A stretch of DNA of 64,000 nt from Martinezella miluonensis (GTDB taxonomy: Bacteria > Pseudomonadota > Alphaproteobacteria > Rhizobiales > Rhizobiaceae): NCBI RefSeq assembly GCF_900094545.1, contig NZ_FMAH01000034.1:1-64000 (forward strand), in the 5' to 3' direction. Shown here one piece after another: positions 45,643-53,221 of the stretch (positions are counted from its first letter, which is position 1; each line of letters opens with the position of its first letter). The notes beneath the pieces were generated by a model, which saw nothing but the letters and a program-made list of their open reading frames with translations, had not been told where the DNA came from and searched no databases. Made by a program: the position numbers and the translations under genes.

Positions 45643-45669
45643 AAATCCTCACGCGAGGGAGGGGCGGTC

Positions 45670-46098
45670 ATGATCGTCAGACGCGGGCGCTCCGAAGATT
45701 TGCCCTGGCTCGTCGGTCACGACGATGCGAGTGAGGATTGGATCAGGCGCTGCATCCAATTCGAAGAATATTTCGTGGCCGAGCAGGATGGCGAACTGAC
45801 GGGCTTCCTGCGATTCAGCCGCTTCTGGGGCAAAATACCCTATATGGACATGATCCGCGTGCTGTCGTCGCATCAGCGCCCCGGCGTCGGGACGGCCCTG
45901 TTCCGTGCTTGGGAAGACGCCATGATCGAAGAGGGCGAGCAGCATCTGATGACGTCAAGCGAATGGGCGCAAGCCGAGCCCCAGGCCTGGCATCGCCGCA
46001 ATGGCTTTCAGGCTGCGGGCAGCATCGACCTTCGCATTGTCCAGCCGAGCCCGGAGATATTCTTCCTGAAGGATATCTCCGGCGCACGTAGAGGATAG
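45670..46098 (+). CDS. GNAT-family N-acetyltransferase
   Basis: 142-residue acetyltransferase-like protein. The acetyl-CoA-binding region is RVLSSHQRPGVGTALFRAWE (R/Q-x-x-G-x-G/A loop at RPGVGTA), preceded by the beta-4 strand PYMDMIRV, and a late WHRRNGFQAAGSI segment equals motif B. Substrate unknown. It lies 27 bp after tyrC in the same direction and converges with the DUF2125 gene 4 bp away. Confidence 0.85.
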   Translation: MIVRRGRSEDLPWLVGHDDASEDWIRRCIQFEEYFVAEQDGELTGFLRFSRFWGKIPYMDMIRVLSSHQRPGVGTALFRAWEDAMIEEGEQHLMTSSEWAQAEPQAWHRRNGFQAAGSIDLRIVQPSPEIFFLKDISGARRG

Positions 46099-46102
46099 GG
46101 CT

Positions 46103-47116
46103 TCAGATCGGCGGGATCTTGCCGAGCGGGATAAAGCCGCTGAGCGAGAGGCGGCCACGATCGGCGGTAAGGTCGACGGAGACCTTGTCGGCGCCGCTGG
46201 CAAGCGCCTTCAGCATCTTCGTGGCCGTCTTGATCAGATTCTTGGCGGCGGGAAGCGTGGTGGTCAGGCTATCGCCCCAAGGGCCGATCTGATTGATCTC
46301 CAGCTTGAACTGACCGGACAAAAATCCGTCCCCGTCGAAATTGAAGGGGCCGGAAAGCGTCATGATGCGGCCGTCGCCGATATCGATGACGGCTCGATGC
46401 AACACGCCCGCCGCTCCATGCAACCCCTCGCGGTCGCTGCCGTCGAGCAGGCCGGCCTTGCCCGTCAGCGTGACGCTGGCGCTTGTCGATGCGGTCGGCA
46501 GCGTCTGCGGGAAATCCTTGATCACGGCATTGGCATTCTCGACGCCGATGGCAAAATCCAAATCGTTGCCGTTCTGGCTGGCGTGCATCTCGGTGTGGGC
46601 GGCGGTCACATTGGCGCTCTGACCAGTGAAGGAGGAGACGATGCCTGCCTTCAACCCGTCGATAACGGTCTGGGTCCGCGCGACGCCACGGCCCTTGGCG
46701 ACGAGGTTTGATTGCAGGTCCGTCCACTCGGCCGATACGGTCAGGCCCTGGGTGGTGCGCAATTCTGCCGGCGATTTGAGGCTCCAGCTAACGTGGTTGG
46801 GCTGGAAGACCGGCGCGGATGCGCTCAGCGTATCGAAATTGGCCGATACGCCCTGGTTCTGGTTGTCGACCATCACCCTGTCGCAGGTCAGCCCGATGGA
46901 GAAGGGGAAGCCGCTGAAGGCCATGTTCTCGCATTTTCCGGCAATGCCGGCGCTGTTCTGCTGGCCGAGCGCCTTCAAAATATTGGCCCTGACAAAGCCT
47001 GTCGCGTAATACCATCCGCCGGTATAGAGCGCGGCGAGAACCACCAACAGACCGAGCAGGACGAGCCAAAGGCGTTTGCCTCGACTGGTTGCTACGCTCT
47101 GGCTTGACGCTGCCAT
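46103..47116 (-). CDS. DUF2125 membrane-anchored protein
   Basis: 337-residue protein with one N-terminal membrane helix (about residues 16-38) and a large periplasmic beta-rich domain, the DUF2125 family typical of alphaproteobacteria. Recognisable segments are FSGFPFSIGLTCD and the ending LSLSGFIPLGKIPPI. The start ATG 47116 has GGAGAAC at good distance; the longer frame begins 4 residues earlier. DUF2125 proteins resemble the AsmA/TamB class of lipid-handling proteins in structure; role unknown. Confidence 0.85.
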   Translation of the reverse strand: MAASSQSVATSRGKRLWLVLLGLLVVLAALYTGGWYYATGFVRANILKALGQQNSAGIAGKCENMAFSGFPFSIGLTCDRVMVDNQNQGVSANFDTLSASAPVFQPNHVSWSLKSPAELRTTQGLTVSAEWTDLQSNLVAKGRGVARTQTVIDGLKAGIVSSFTGQSANVTAAHTEMHASQNGNDLDFAIGVENANAVIKDFPQTLPTASTSASVTLTGKAGLLDGSDREGLHGAAGVLHRAVIDIGDGRIMTLSGPFNFDGDGFLSGQFKLEINQIGPWGDSLTTTLPAAKNLIKTATKMLKALASGADKVSVDLTADRGRLSLSGFIPLGKIPPI

Positions 47117-47166
47117 GTTGTTCTCCAATGGTTGAACCGAAGCTTCATAGTGATTTGGCGTTGGAT

Positions 47167-47700
47167 ATGGACGAATTTTGGGTATTTGGCTACGGATCCC
47201 TCATGTGGAATCCGGGCTTTGGTTATGACGAACGGGCCGAGGCCCTTATTTTCGGTTATCGTCGCTCGCTCTGCGTCCGTTCCTGGGTTCATCGCGGTAC
47301 GGAGGAAAGTCCCGGCCTGGTGCTCGGCCTCGATCATGGCGGCTCCTGCCGCGGCATGGCTTTTCGCGTGCCGGCCTCCACTTGGGACGAGGTGCTGATC
47401 TATCTGCGCGAGCGGGAGCTGGTCACCAACGTCTATCTGGAAAAGACGGTGCCGATCCGGCTTGCCGATGGGCGGCGTGTTATCGCCGTCGCCTATGTCG
47501 TCGATCGCGCTCACAGGCAATATGCCGGCTCTCTGGATGCGGTCGAGGCAGCCCATGTGGTGGAAGCCGCCAGCGGGCGTTCCGGCCCGAACGATGCCTA
47601 TCTCTTCAATACGCTGACGCATCTGCGCGATATGGGCATCCGCGATCACTGGCTCGAGCAGGTCGCCGGCGAAGTGGAGCGGATGCGAAAGGCATCCTGA
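47167..47700 (+). CDS. chaC: ChaC-type gamma-glutamylcyclotransferase
   Basis: 177-residue protein of the ChaC family, which cleaves glutathione to 5-oxoproline and Cys-Gly. The substrate loop FGYGSLMWNPGF is at residues about 6-17, and the catalytic Glu is in RERELVTNVYLEKTVPI (first Glu region). I chose the ATG at 47167 because the family starts here; an earlier in-frame ATG at 47128 is possible. Divergent from DUF2125, 50 bp between starts. Possible link with gloB in glutathione turnover is only thematic. Confidence 0.9.
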   Translation: MDEFWVFGYGSLMWNPGFGYDERAEALIFGYRRSLCVRSWVHRGTEESPGLVLGLDHGGSCRGMAFRVPASTWDEVLIYLRERELVTNVYLEKTVPIRLADGRRVIAVAYVVDRAHRQYAGSLDAVEAAHVVEAASGRSGPNDAYLFNTLTHLRDMGIRDHWLEQVAGEVERMRKAS

Positions 47701-47735
47701 TTCCATTTAGTCCGGTTGCGAGCCTTCGCGCAGCT

Positions 47736-48539
47736 TCAAACCGCGGCGGTCACCGGTTTCGTCTTGCTGATTTCAGCCAGACGCTGAGCCGCCGTCGGCG
47801 GAATTGGCAGATGCGGGTTTTCAGCGATCGTCTCTACCAGCAGCTGGTCGCTTGCCTTTTCCGTTTCTTCGATCAGGCGCGCAAAGAAGACATCAGGGTC
47901 CAGGCCCGGCTCGATCGGCGGCAGGACGCGCACCTTGAGGTGACCGGGATATTTGCGGAAGGTGCGGCGTGGCCAGAACAGGCCAGGATGCATGGCGACC
48001 GAGACGACGGGAATCCCAAGGTCGCGGTACATGCGCGCGATGCCGTATTTGTAGACGGGCTCGGCGCCCGGCGGGCGGCGCGTGCCCTCGGGGTAAATGA
48101 TCAGCTGCCGGCCGGTGGCGAGCTCTTCGCGCGTGCGCTTCAGGACGTCGAACATCACCTTGCCGCGCGCGCTACGGTCCACGGGGATCATGCGCTGCTT
48201 CCCGGCATACCAGCCGAACAACGGAATCCACATTAACTCACGCTTCAGAATGTAGACCGGATCGTCGAGATAGGGCAGCAGCGCAAACGTATCCCAGAAG
48301 GATTGATGCTTGGGCGCGAAGATGAAGCTGCCCTTGGGGATATTCTCCAGGCCTTCGACCTCGAAGGTCGTGCCGACGATCTTTTCCATCAGCCAGGTGC
48401 TGGATTTCGCCCATGCCTTGGGGATCGCGTAGGCGGCCTTGCGCGGCATGAGGAAATAGATCGGCGTCAACACGATCATGCGAATGATCAGATTGGCATA
48501 GAAGAGTGTATTGAACAGGACCGAACGCAAGATAATCAT
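47736..48539 (-). CDS. plsC: 1-acyl-sn-glycerol-3-phosphate acyltransferase
   Basis: Membrane-associated acyltransferase of 267 residues that adds the second acyl chain to lysophosphatidic acid. The catalytic HX4D motif is PKHQSFWDTF (about residue 77), and the substrate motif is YPEGTRRPPG; hydrophobic N-terminus residues 1-30. I use ATG 48539, preceded by GGAAAGCC; a longer frame exists. In the same orientation follow YdcF and ftsX upstream, with the palindromic repeat at 48644-48687 between plsC and the YdcF gene. Confidence 0.9.
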   Translation of the reverse strand: MIILRSVLFNTLFYANLIIRMIVLTPIYFLMPRKAAYAIPKAWAKSSTWLMEKIVGTTFEVEGLENIPKGSFIFAPKHQSFWDTFALLPYLDDPVYILKRELMWIPLFGWYAGKQRMIPVDRSARGKVMFDVLKRTREELATGRQLIIYPEGTRRPPGAEPVYKYGIARMYRDLGIPVVSVAMHPGLFWPRRTFRKYPGHLKVRVLPPIEPGLDPDVFFARLIEETEKASDQLLVETIAENPHLPIPPTAAQRLAEISKTKPVTAAV

Positions 48540-48643
48540 CGAGGCTTTCCCAACGCGCCGGCTTGCGCCGGCATCCAAGGGTTTGCCTACACGATTACAA
48601 CGTCAATAAAAAGTCGGTGCCTGCGTGGTTTTCGCGTCTTCAG

Positions 48644-48687
48644 GCGCGTCGTTATCGCAAAACCGCTGCACAGTTTGCGCGACATGC
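48644..48687. repeat. palindromic intergenic repeat B, copy 1
   Basis: 44 bp: GCGCGTCGTTATCGCAAAACCGC...GTTTGCGCGACATGC. It recurs at 56037-56081 with the same core (CGTTATCGCAAAACCGC, then TTGCGCGACATGC). Each is nearly a dyad. It ends one base before the stop codon of the YdcF gene on the minus strand. Confidence 0.75.
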
Positions 48688-48688
48688 T

Positions 48689-49411
48689 TCAGTCGTCGTC
48701 ATCGGTCGGTTGGCGCGACCTCAAGCCGGTCGGACGTCCAAGGCCGGTGATGTTGCGGGCGCCGGCGAGAAGCACCTTGGCATATTCAGAGATCATCGTG
48801 CGCAATGCGTTCGGATCCGTGAACCAGTTCTTGGCCTTCAGGTCGGAACTGACGACCGGATAAGGGATGAAATCGGTCGTTGGATCGACATATTTCAGTT
48901 CCGCCAGGCTGCGGGGCATGTGGTAGTTGTTGGTGACCACCAGGACGCTCTTATAGCCCTTGGCATGGATCCACTTTGCCGCTTCGCGGGCATTGCCGAT
49001 GGTATCGAGCGCGTCATAACCGATGTCGACACAGCAGCTGAACAGATTGACGGAGCTCTGCGTCAGCCTGCGGATTTGCGATGGCGTGGTGGTCGGGTGC
49101 ACGCCCGATATCAGCAGGCGGTTGCCGGCGCCGGAGCGCAGCAGTTCCACGGCCTGATCGATGCGTTGATAGCCGCCCGTCAGCACGACGATGGCATCCG
49201 CCTTGGGCTCGAGCGGCGGCTTCAGCGTCGTGATCGAATCGGCAAAATGCAGGAAACCGCCGAAAATGATGGCGACGAGGAAGATGAAGGCGAAGCCGCC
49301 CCAGCGCAGAAGACGCCGGAATAGGCTGCGGCGTACGGGTTTATCGCTGCTGGATTGCTCCCGCAACGGCTGCGAACTCACGGTCTTGCGAGTCGTCAGA
49401 TCCATGCTCAT
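48689..49411 (-). CDS. YdcF/SanA-type (DUF218) membrane protein
   Basis: 240-residue protein with one N-terminal transmembrane helix (about residues 36-58) and a DUF218 domain: ADAIVVLTGGYQRIDQAVELL, visible as AIVVLTGGYQRI, then LLISGVHP and VLVVTNNYHMPRS. Related to SanA/YdcF, proteins of the envelope with unresolved roles (peptidoglycan or polysaccharide precursor traffic). It lies beside ftsX in the same direction, an arrangement common in rhizobia. Confidence 0.87.
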   Translation of the reverse strand: MSMDLTTRKTVSSQPLREQSSSDKPVRRSLFRRLLRWGGFAFIFLVAIIFGGFLHFADSITTLKPPLEPKADAIVVLTGGYQRIDQAVELLRSGAGNRLLISGVHPTTTPSQIRRLTQSSVNLFSCCVDIGYDALDTIGNAREAAKWIHAKGYKSVLVVTNNYHMPRSLAELKYVDPTTDFIPYPVVSSDLKAKNWFTDPNALRTMISEYAKVLLAGARNITGLGRPTGLRSRQPTDDDD

Positions 49412-49480
49412 GATTCGTCATTATACGACAATTGCGGCAAGGAACGGGCTGCCAATCGGCAAAAAATTATCACCGGGGCA

Positions 49481-50524
49481 TCAATTCTGCACACTGTCGG
49501 ATCTGCCGGGGTCGGAACGGATCAAATCGATCTCGTAAATCGTGCGCATCACGGTAAAGCGCGCCGTGAGCGTCGTGAGCAGGGCGATGACGATCATGGT
49601 CGCGAGGATGCCGATATAGCCAAGCGCGCCGACGGAAAATGTGCCGAAGAGGGCGGTTGCCTGGTCCGTCTGGGGCGTCGCGAGCGTGCGGCTCTGCAGG
49701 AAGCCGGCACTGGCGAAGAACAGGGCGGCCAGCGCGCTGCCGGCTGCCGATCCCTTCAGACTGATCTTCAGGAAATGCTTCTGGAATTCATTGGCGACGA
49801 AGGTGCTTTCGGCCCCGACGAAATGCAGTACCTCGACGATATGGCGATTGCCTGACAGTGCGCCGCGCGTGGCGAAGACGACGGTCAGGACCATGGCGGT
49901 GAAGACCAGCAGCAGGATGCCGGTGCCGATGAGAACGGTGGTGTGCGCCATTGATACGAGCCGGTCGACCCAGGTGCGATGGTCATCCAAGGTCGCTTGC
50001 GGGATCTGTGCCTTGAGCAGGCTGCGCATCGCCTCGAAATCCGGCGGATGCGTCTCGTCGATGGTGATGATGACGAGGCGCGGGACGGGCAGTTCCTTGA
50101 TGTCGAGGCCGGCGCCGAGCCAAGGCTCGAGAAGGCGTGCGGTTGCCGCCTCGTCGACGATCTGGCCCGACTTGGTGCCGACGAAGCTGAGTGCGATATC
50201 GCGGGCGCTGGCGAGCGCCCTGTCCATGTCGAGATTGTCGTCAGGCTTGATCTGGATGGTGATCTCGCGGGAAATCTGGCTCTCCCAGCTCGCCGCCGTC
50301 GCGCGCACCATGCTGACTGCGCCGAGCGTGAGGCAGGCGAGAAAGGCCATGATGGCGATGACGACGATGAGTGCATTGCCCTGAATATTGGAGGAGGGCA
50401 CGATCGGCCCTGTCGGGCGCACGCGCATCTCCGGGCGCTTGCGCTCCGCCGATGCTGCGGGCGCTTGCCGTGCCTGCGGCGCCTTGGCGTTCGGGGTATT
50501 CCTGCGGGGGCCGGGCTCAGTCAT
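49481..50524 (-). CDS. ftsX: cell-division protein FtsX
   Basis: Membrane part of the FtsEX complex that controls peptidoglycan hydrolases at the septum. 347 residues: a proline/alanine-rich cytoplasmic N-terminus (1-45), a first helix (about 50-72), a periplasmic loop to about 205, then three more helices, with the family segments FVGAESTFVANEFQKHF. Its start overlaps the ftsE stop by 8 bases, so the two are translationally coupled. FtsX here has a longer N-terminal tail than E. coli. Confidence 0.9.
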   Translation of the reverse strand: MTEPGPRRNTPNAKAPQARQAPAASAERKRPEMRVRPTGPIVPSSNIQGNALIVVIAIMAFLACLTLGAVSMVRATAASWESQISREITIQIKPDDNLDMDRALASARDIALSFVGTKSGQIVDEAATARLLEPWLGAGLDIKELPVPRLVIITIDETHPPDFEAMRSLLKAQIPQATLDDHRTWVDRLVSMAHTTVLIGTGILLLVFTAMVLTVVFATRGALSGNRHIVEVLHFVGAESTFVANEFQKHFLKISLKGSAAGSALAALFFASAGFLQSRTLATPQTDQATALFGTFSVGALGYIGILATMIVIALLTTLTARFTVMRTIYEIDLIRSDPGRSDSVQN

Positions 50525-51176
50525 AGATATCGAGATGCCCCCCCGATAGAATCATGCGCCTCGCCTCGATCTGATCCATCAAAGCGAGGTCGTGCGTGGC
50601 GATGACGACGGCCGTGCCGAGGCGATTGAGTTCCAGAAACAGGTTGAGGAGGCGGCGCGCCATCGGCGGATCGACGTTACCTGTCGGTTCGTCGGCGAGC
50701 AGGATTTCCGGGCGGTCGATGAGGGCGCGGGCGATGGCGGCTCGCTGCTTCTCACCGCCCGAGAGCACCGGTGGCAGCACATTGATGCGCTCGCCGAGGC
50801 CGACCCATTTCAGCAGCTCCAACACGTCGGTGCGATAGGAGCTTTCCTCCTTGCCGCGCACGCGCAGGGGCAATGCGACGTTTTCATAAGTCGTCAGATG
50901 CTCGAGGAGGCGGAAATCCTGAAAGACGATGCCGACGCGGCGGCGCAGCAGCGGCAGTTCGCTGCGCGGGATCGAGGAGATCTCCCGGTCGAACATGCGG
51001 ATCAGCCCGCGGGTCGGCTGAAGCGACATGAAGAGCAACCGCAGCAGCGTCGTCTTGCCGGCGCCGGACGGACCGGTCAGGAACTGGAACGATTTTCGCG
51101 GAATGTCGAAGCTCAGATCGCGGAGGATTTCCGGACCCATGCCGTAGCGCAAACCGACGTTCTCAAAATGAATCAA
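50517..51176 (-). CDS. ftsE: cell-division ATP-binding protein FtsE
   Basis: ABC-type ATPase of 219 residues. Walker A is TGPSGAGKTTLLRLL, signature LSGGEKQRAAIARAL, Walker B ILLADEPTGNVD, and the H-loop His in VIATHDLAL; the Q-loop is VFQDFRLL. It drives FtsX to activate septal murein hydrolases. First gene of the ftsEX pair. The upstream region (51177-51387), shared with a divergent gene, contains three TTAAC elements that resemble CtrA half-sites. Confidence 0.94.
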   Translation of the reverse strand: MIHFENVGLRYGMGPEILRDLSFDIPRKSFQFLTGPSGAGKTTLLRLLFMSLQPTRGLIRMFDREISSIPRSELPLLRRRVGIVFQDFRLLEHLTTYENVALPLRVRGKEESSYRTDVLELLKWVGLGERINVLPPVLSGGEKQRAAIARALIDRPEILLADEPTGNVDPPMARRLLNLFLELNRLGTAVVIATHDLALMDQIEARRMILSGGHLDIYD

Positions 51177-51217
51177 CGGGCTGTCCAGTCTTCCGCAGTG
51201 TTCAATCAGGCGACTTG

Positions 51218-51296
51218 TTAACCAATGGCATTAACAGCCGGTAAATTTTTCTGGAAAGGCGCCCGATTCATGGCGATCTTTGCGAAGCATTAACCA
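51218..51296. promoter_or_regulatory. TTAACC-type elements between ftsE and its divergent neighbour
   Basis: TTAACCA at 51218-51224 and 51290-51296, plus TTAACA at 51231-51236 in direct orientation; the first and third are separated by 9 bases. They resemble half-sites of the cell-cycle regulator CtrA (TTAACCAT or TTAA-N7-TTAA), but spacing is off and no full box is present. Confidence 0.35.
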
Positions 51297-51387
51297 ATAA
51301 AATTTACGACTGGGCAGGATTCGTTTCAATGCCCAGATTGGCTATGGGCGTCGAAACCATGTGGATCAACCGCAAAGGAAGGCCATC

Positions 51388-52053
51388 ATGGGCGCTTTTC
51401 GCCACCGTCAACAGCAGGCGGGGCTGGTATATGACCTCATTCCGCCCGAACGCGGATCGGGGGCTGGCCAGCCGCATCGCTTCGTGCCGAAGCCCGATAT
51501 CGTCGATGCCGAATTCGTGACCGTTTCCGGCGCGCGCGGAAGGGCCGCCTCCGGCGTCAACATGCGCTATGGCGGCCGTGCCGCATCACGTTCGCAGCCG
51601 GCGACGCGCAGGAATGCCTTCTCGCGTATCCTCTCCGTCCTGCGCGGCGTCGAACAGGTTTTGCAGCAGGCGTCGCGGCGCAGCTTCGTGGCGCTCATCG
51701 TTTCCCTTGCCATATTGATCTTCGGTCTTTCGGGCGGGTTTTCCGGCCTTTCCGGCGCACCGGTCGCGACGGCGGCCGAGCCGCTGCAATTCTCGCATGT
51801 GACGCTGACGCCACGGGACGAGAATGGCCTGCGCGTATTGCGGCTGAATGGCATCATCGAGAATGTCAGCGGTGCTACGCTGTCTGTCCCGCAGGTGCGC
51901 GCCAATCTTTTCGCTGGCGATCAGCTGGTCAGAAGCATCGTTGTGGACACGCCGATCGATCGCCTCGGACCGCATGAAAGCCGCGGGTTTTCGACGCGAT
52001 TGCAGCATCCCGGTGGAAAAACGCCGGATGTTCGGCTCTCCTTCATGCCTTAG
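51388..52053 (+). CDS. membrane-anchored protein of unknown function
   Basis: 221 residues: a basic, disordered cytoplasmic N-terminus (about 1-90, rich in Arg, Ala and Gly), one transmembrane helix near residue 100-125, then an extracytoplasmic beta domain with the LNGIIENVSGATLSVPQVRANLF segment (core: IIENVSGATLSVPQVR), like DUF3426 or similar zinc-ribbon-associated domains, but no zinc ribbon is seen. The ATG at 51388 has AAGGAAGG five bases upstream; a GTG at 51361 is an alternative. Located divergent from ftsE and upstream of hpt. Confidence 0.75.
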   Translation: MGAFRHRQQQAGLVYDLIPPERGSGAGQPHRFVPKPDIVDAEFVTVSGARGRAASGVNMRYGGRAASRSQPATRRNAFSRILSVLRGVEQVLQQASRRSFVALIVSLAILIFGLSGGFSGLSGAPVATAAEPLQFSHVTLTPRDENGLRVLRLNGIIENVSGATLSVPQVRANLFAGDQLVRSIVVDTPIDRLGPHESRGFSTRLQHPGGKTPDVRLSFMP

Positions 52054-52138
52054 GGGGTGTGTCGGGCTTGCTGATTGTGCTACGGGCTACAGCTTGATCG
52101 GCGGCCAAGGGCCGCGCAGCCATGGAGCATGCCAATCA

Positions 52139-52687
52139 ATGCCTGTCGTACGCGGGAAGAATATCGAGCCGCTTTTCACTGCCGAGCAGATTGCCGAGCG
52201 CAATCACGCCATGGCGAAGGAAATCGCCAGCGGACCGACGAAGGACCTCCTCGTCATCGCAGTCCTCAAGGGCTCCTTCATTTTCGCGGCCGACTTGTTG
52301 CGCGCCTTGCATGAGACCGGGCTTGCTCCGGAGGTCGAGTTCATCACCCTTTCGAGCTATGGCGCCGGCACGGTTTCGCAGGGCGTGCGCATCGTCAAGG
52401 ACATCGACAGCGACGTGAAGGATCGCGACGTTCTGCTGATCGACGATATCTTGGAATCGGGCCGCACGCTGCGTTTTGCCAAGGAGCTGCTCTATGAGCG
52501 CGGTGCCCGCCATGTCAGTCTGGCCGTCTTGCTCGACAAGAGCGTCAAGCGCCAGGAGGAGCTGGAGGCCGATTATGTCGGCTTCGAATGTCCCGATTAT
52601 TTCGTCGTCGGCTACGGCATGGACGTTGCTTATGCTTTCCGCGAGCTGCCCTTCGTGGGCGTCGTCACGGGCGACGCTGCCTCGTGA
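52139..52687 (+). CDS. hpt: hypoxanthine phosphoribosyltransferase
   Basis: Purine salvage enzyme making IMP/GMP from hypoxanthine/guanine and PRPP. 182 residues, normal length. PRPP-binding motif is VLLIDDILESGRTL (about residue 98-111); FITLSSYGAG and the hydrophobic VLKGSFIFAADL are conserved. Start at 52139 (MPVVRGKN); a longer frame overlaps the upstream gene. A hairpin (52702-52722) follows the stop. Confidence 0.93.
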   Translation: MPVVRGKNIEPLFTAEQIAERNHAMAKEIASGPTKDLLVIAVLKGSFIFAADLLRALHETGLAPEVEFITLSSYGAGTVSQGVRIVKDIDSDVKDRDVLLIDDILESGRTLRFAKELLYERGARHVSLAVLLDKSVKRQEELEADYVGFECPDYFVVGYGMDVAYAFRELPFVGVVTGDAAS

Positions 52688-52701
52688 ATTTGCGTTAACG
52701 C

Positions 52702-52722
52702 GGACAGCCGAACTGGCTGTCC
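52702..52722 (+). terminator. hairpin after hpt
   Basis: Perfect 8-bp stem GGACAGCC / GGCTGTCC with loop GAACT, 14 bases past the hpt stop; no T-run, so terminator function is uncertain. Confidence 0.45.
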
Positions 52723-52845
52723 CATTCTGCTCCAGTGATCACCACTCATTAACCACGGAGCCTATCGCCCTCCCGTCGTTTACCTATCGCAAACGGAATT
52801 CTGGTGATTTCGGTCGCGGAACATGACGGACCAGGAGCACGGGCT

Positions 52846-53205
52846 ATGGCAAAAATTCTGATCACGGAAGACGAAGACTCGCTTCGCACCTTCGTCGCGC
52901 GCGCATTGCGCCTGGACGGCCACGAGACTGAAGAGGCAGCCGATGGCGCCGAAGGTTTGGAAAAGCTGAAGGCGGGCGGCTACGACCTGCTGCTGTCGGA
53001 TATCCGTATGCCCGTCATGGACGGCATCGAGCTTGCGCATCAGGCGCATTTGACCTGCCCTGGCATGAAGATCCTGCTGATGACCGGCTATGCCGAACAG
53101 CGCGAACGTGCCGACGATCTCATGGAAAAGATCGTCGATGTCGTCGCCAAGCCGTTTGCGCTGCCCGATATCCGCAAGGCCGTCGCTCGCGCCTTGGCCG
53201 CGTGA
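52846..53205 (+). CDS. cpdR: CpdR-type response regulator
   Basis: Stand-alone receiver domain of 119 residues. The phospho-acceptor is Asp52 in LLLSDIRMPVMDG, with the acidic pair in ITEDED, Thr in LLMTGYAEQ and Lys in VVAKPFALP. The beginning MAKILITEDEDSLRTFVARAL is nearly the CpdR consensus (shown up to residue 20). CpdR, when unphosphorylated, primes ClpXP to degrade cell-cycle proteins such as PdeA and CtrA. Start at 52846 with AGGAGCA ahead. A TTAACCA at 52749 lies upstream. Confidence 0.92.
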   Translation: MAKILITEDEDSLRTFVARALRLDGHETEEAADGAEGLEKLKAGGYDLLLSDIRMPVMDGIELAHQAHLTCPGMKILLMTGYAEQRERADDLMEKIVDVVAKPFALPDIRKAVARALAA

Positions 53206-53221
53206 TCCGTTCCCGCTCGTC

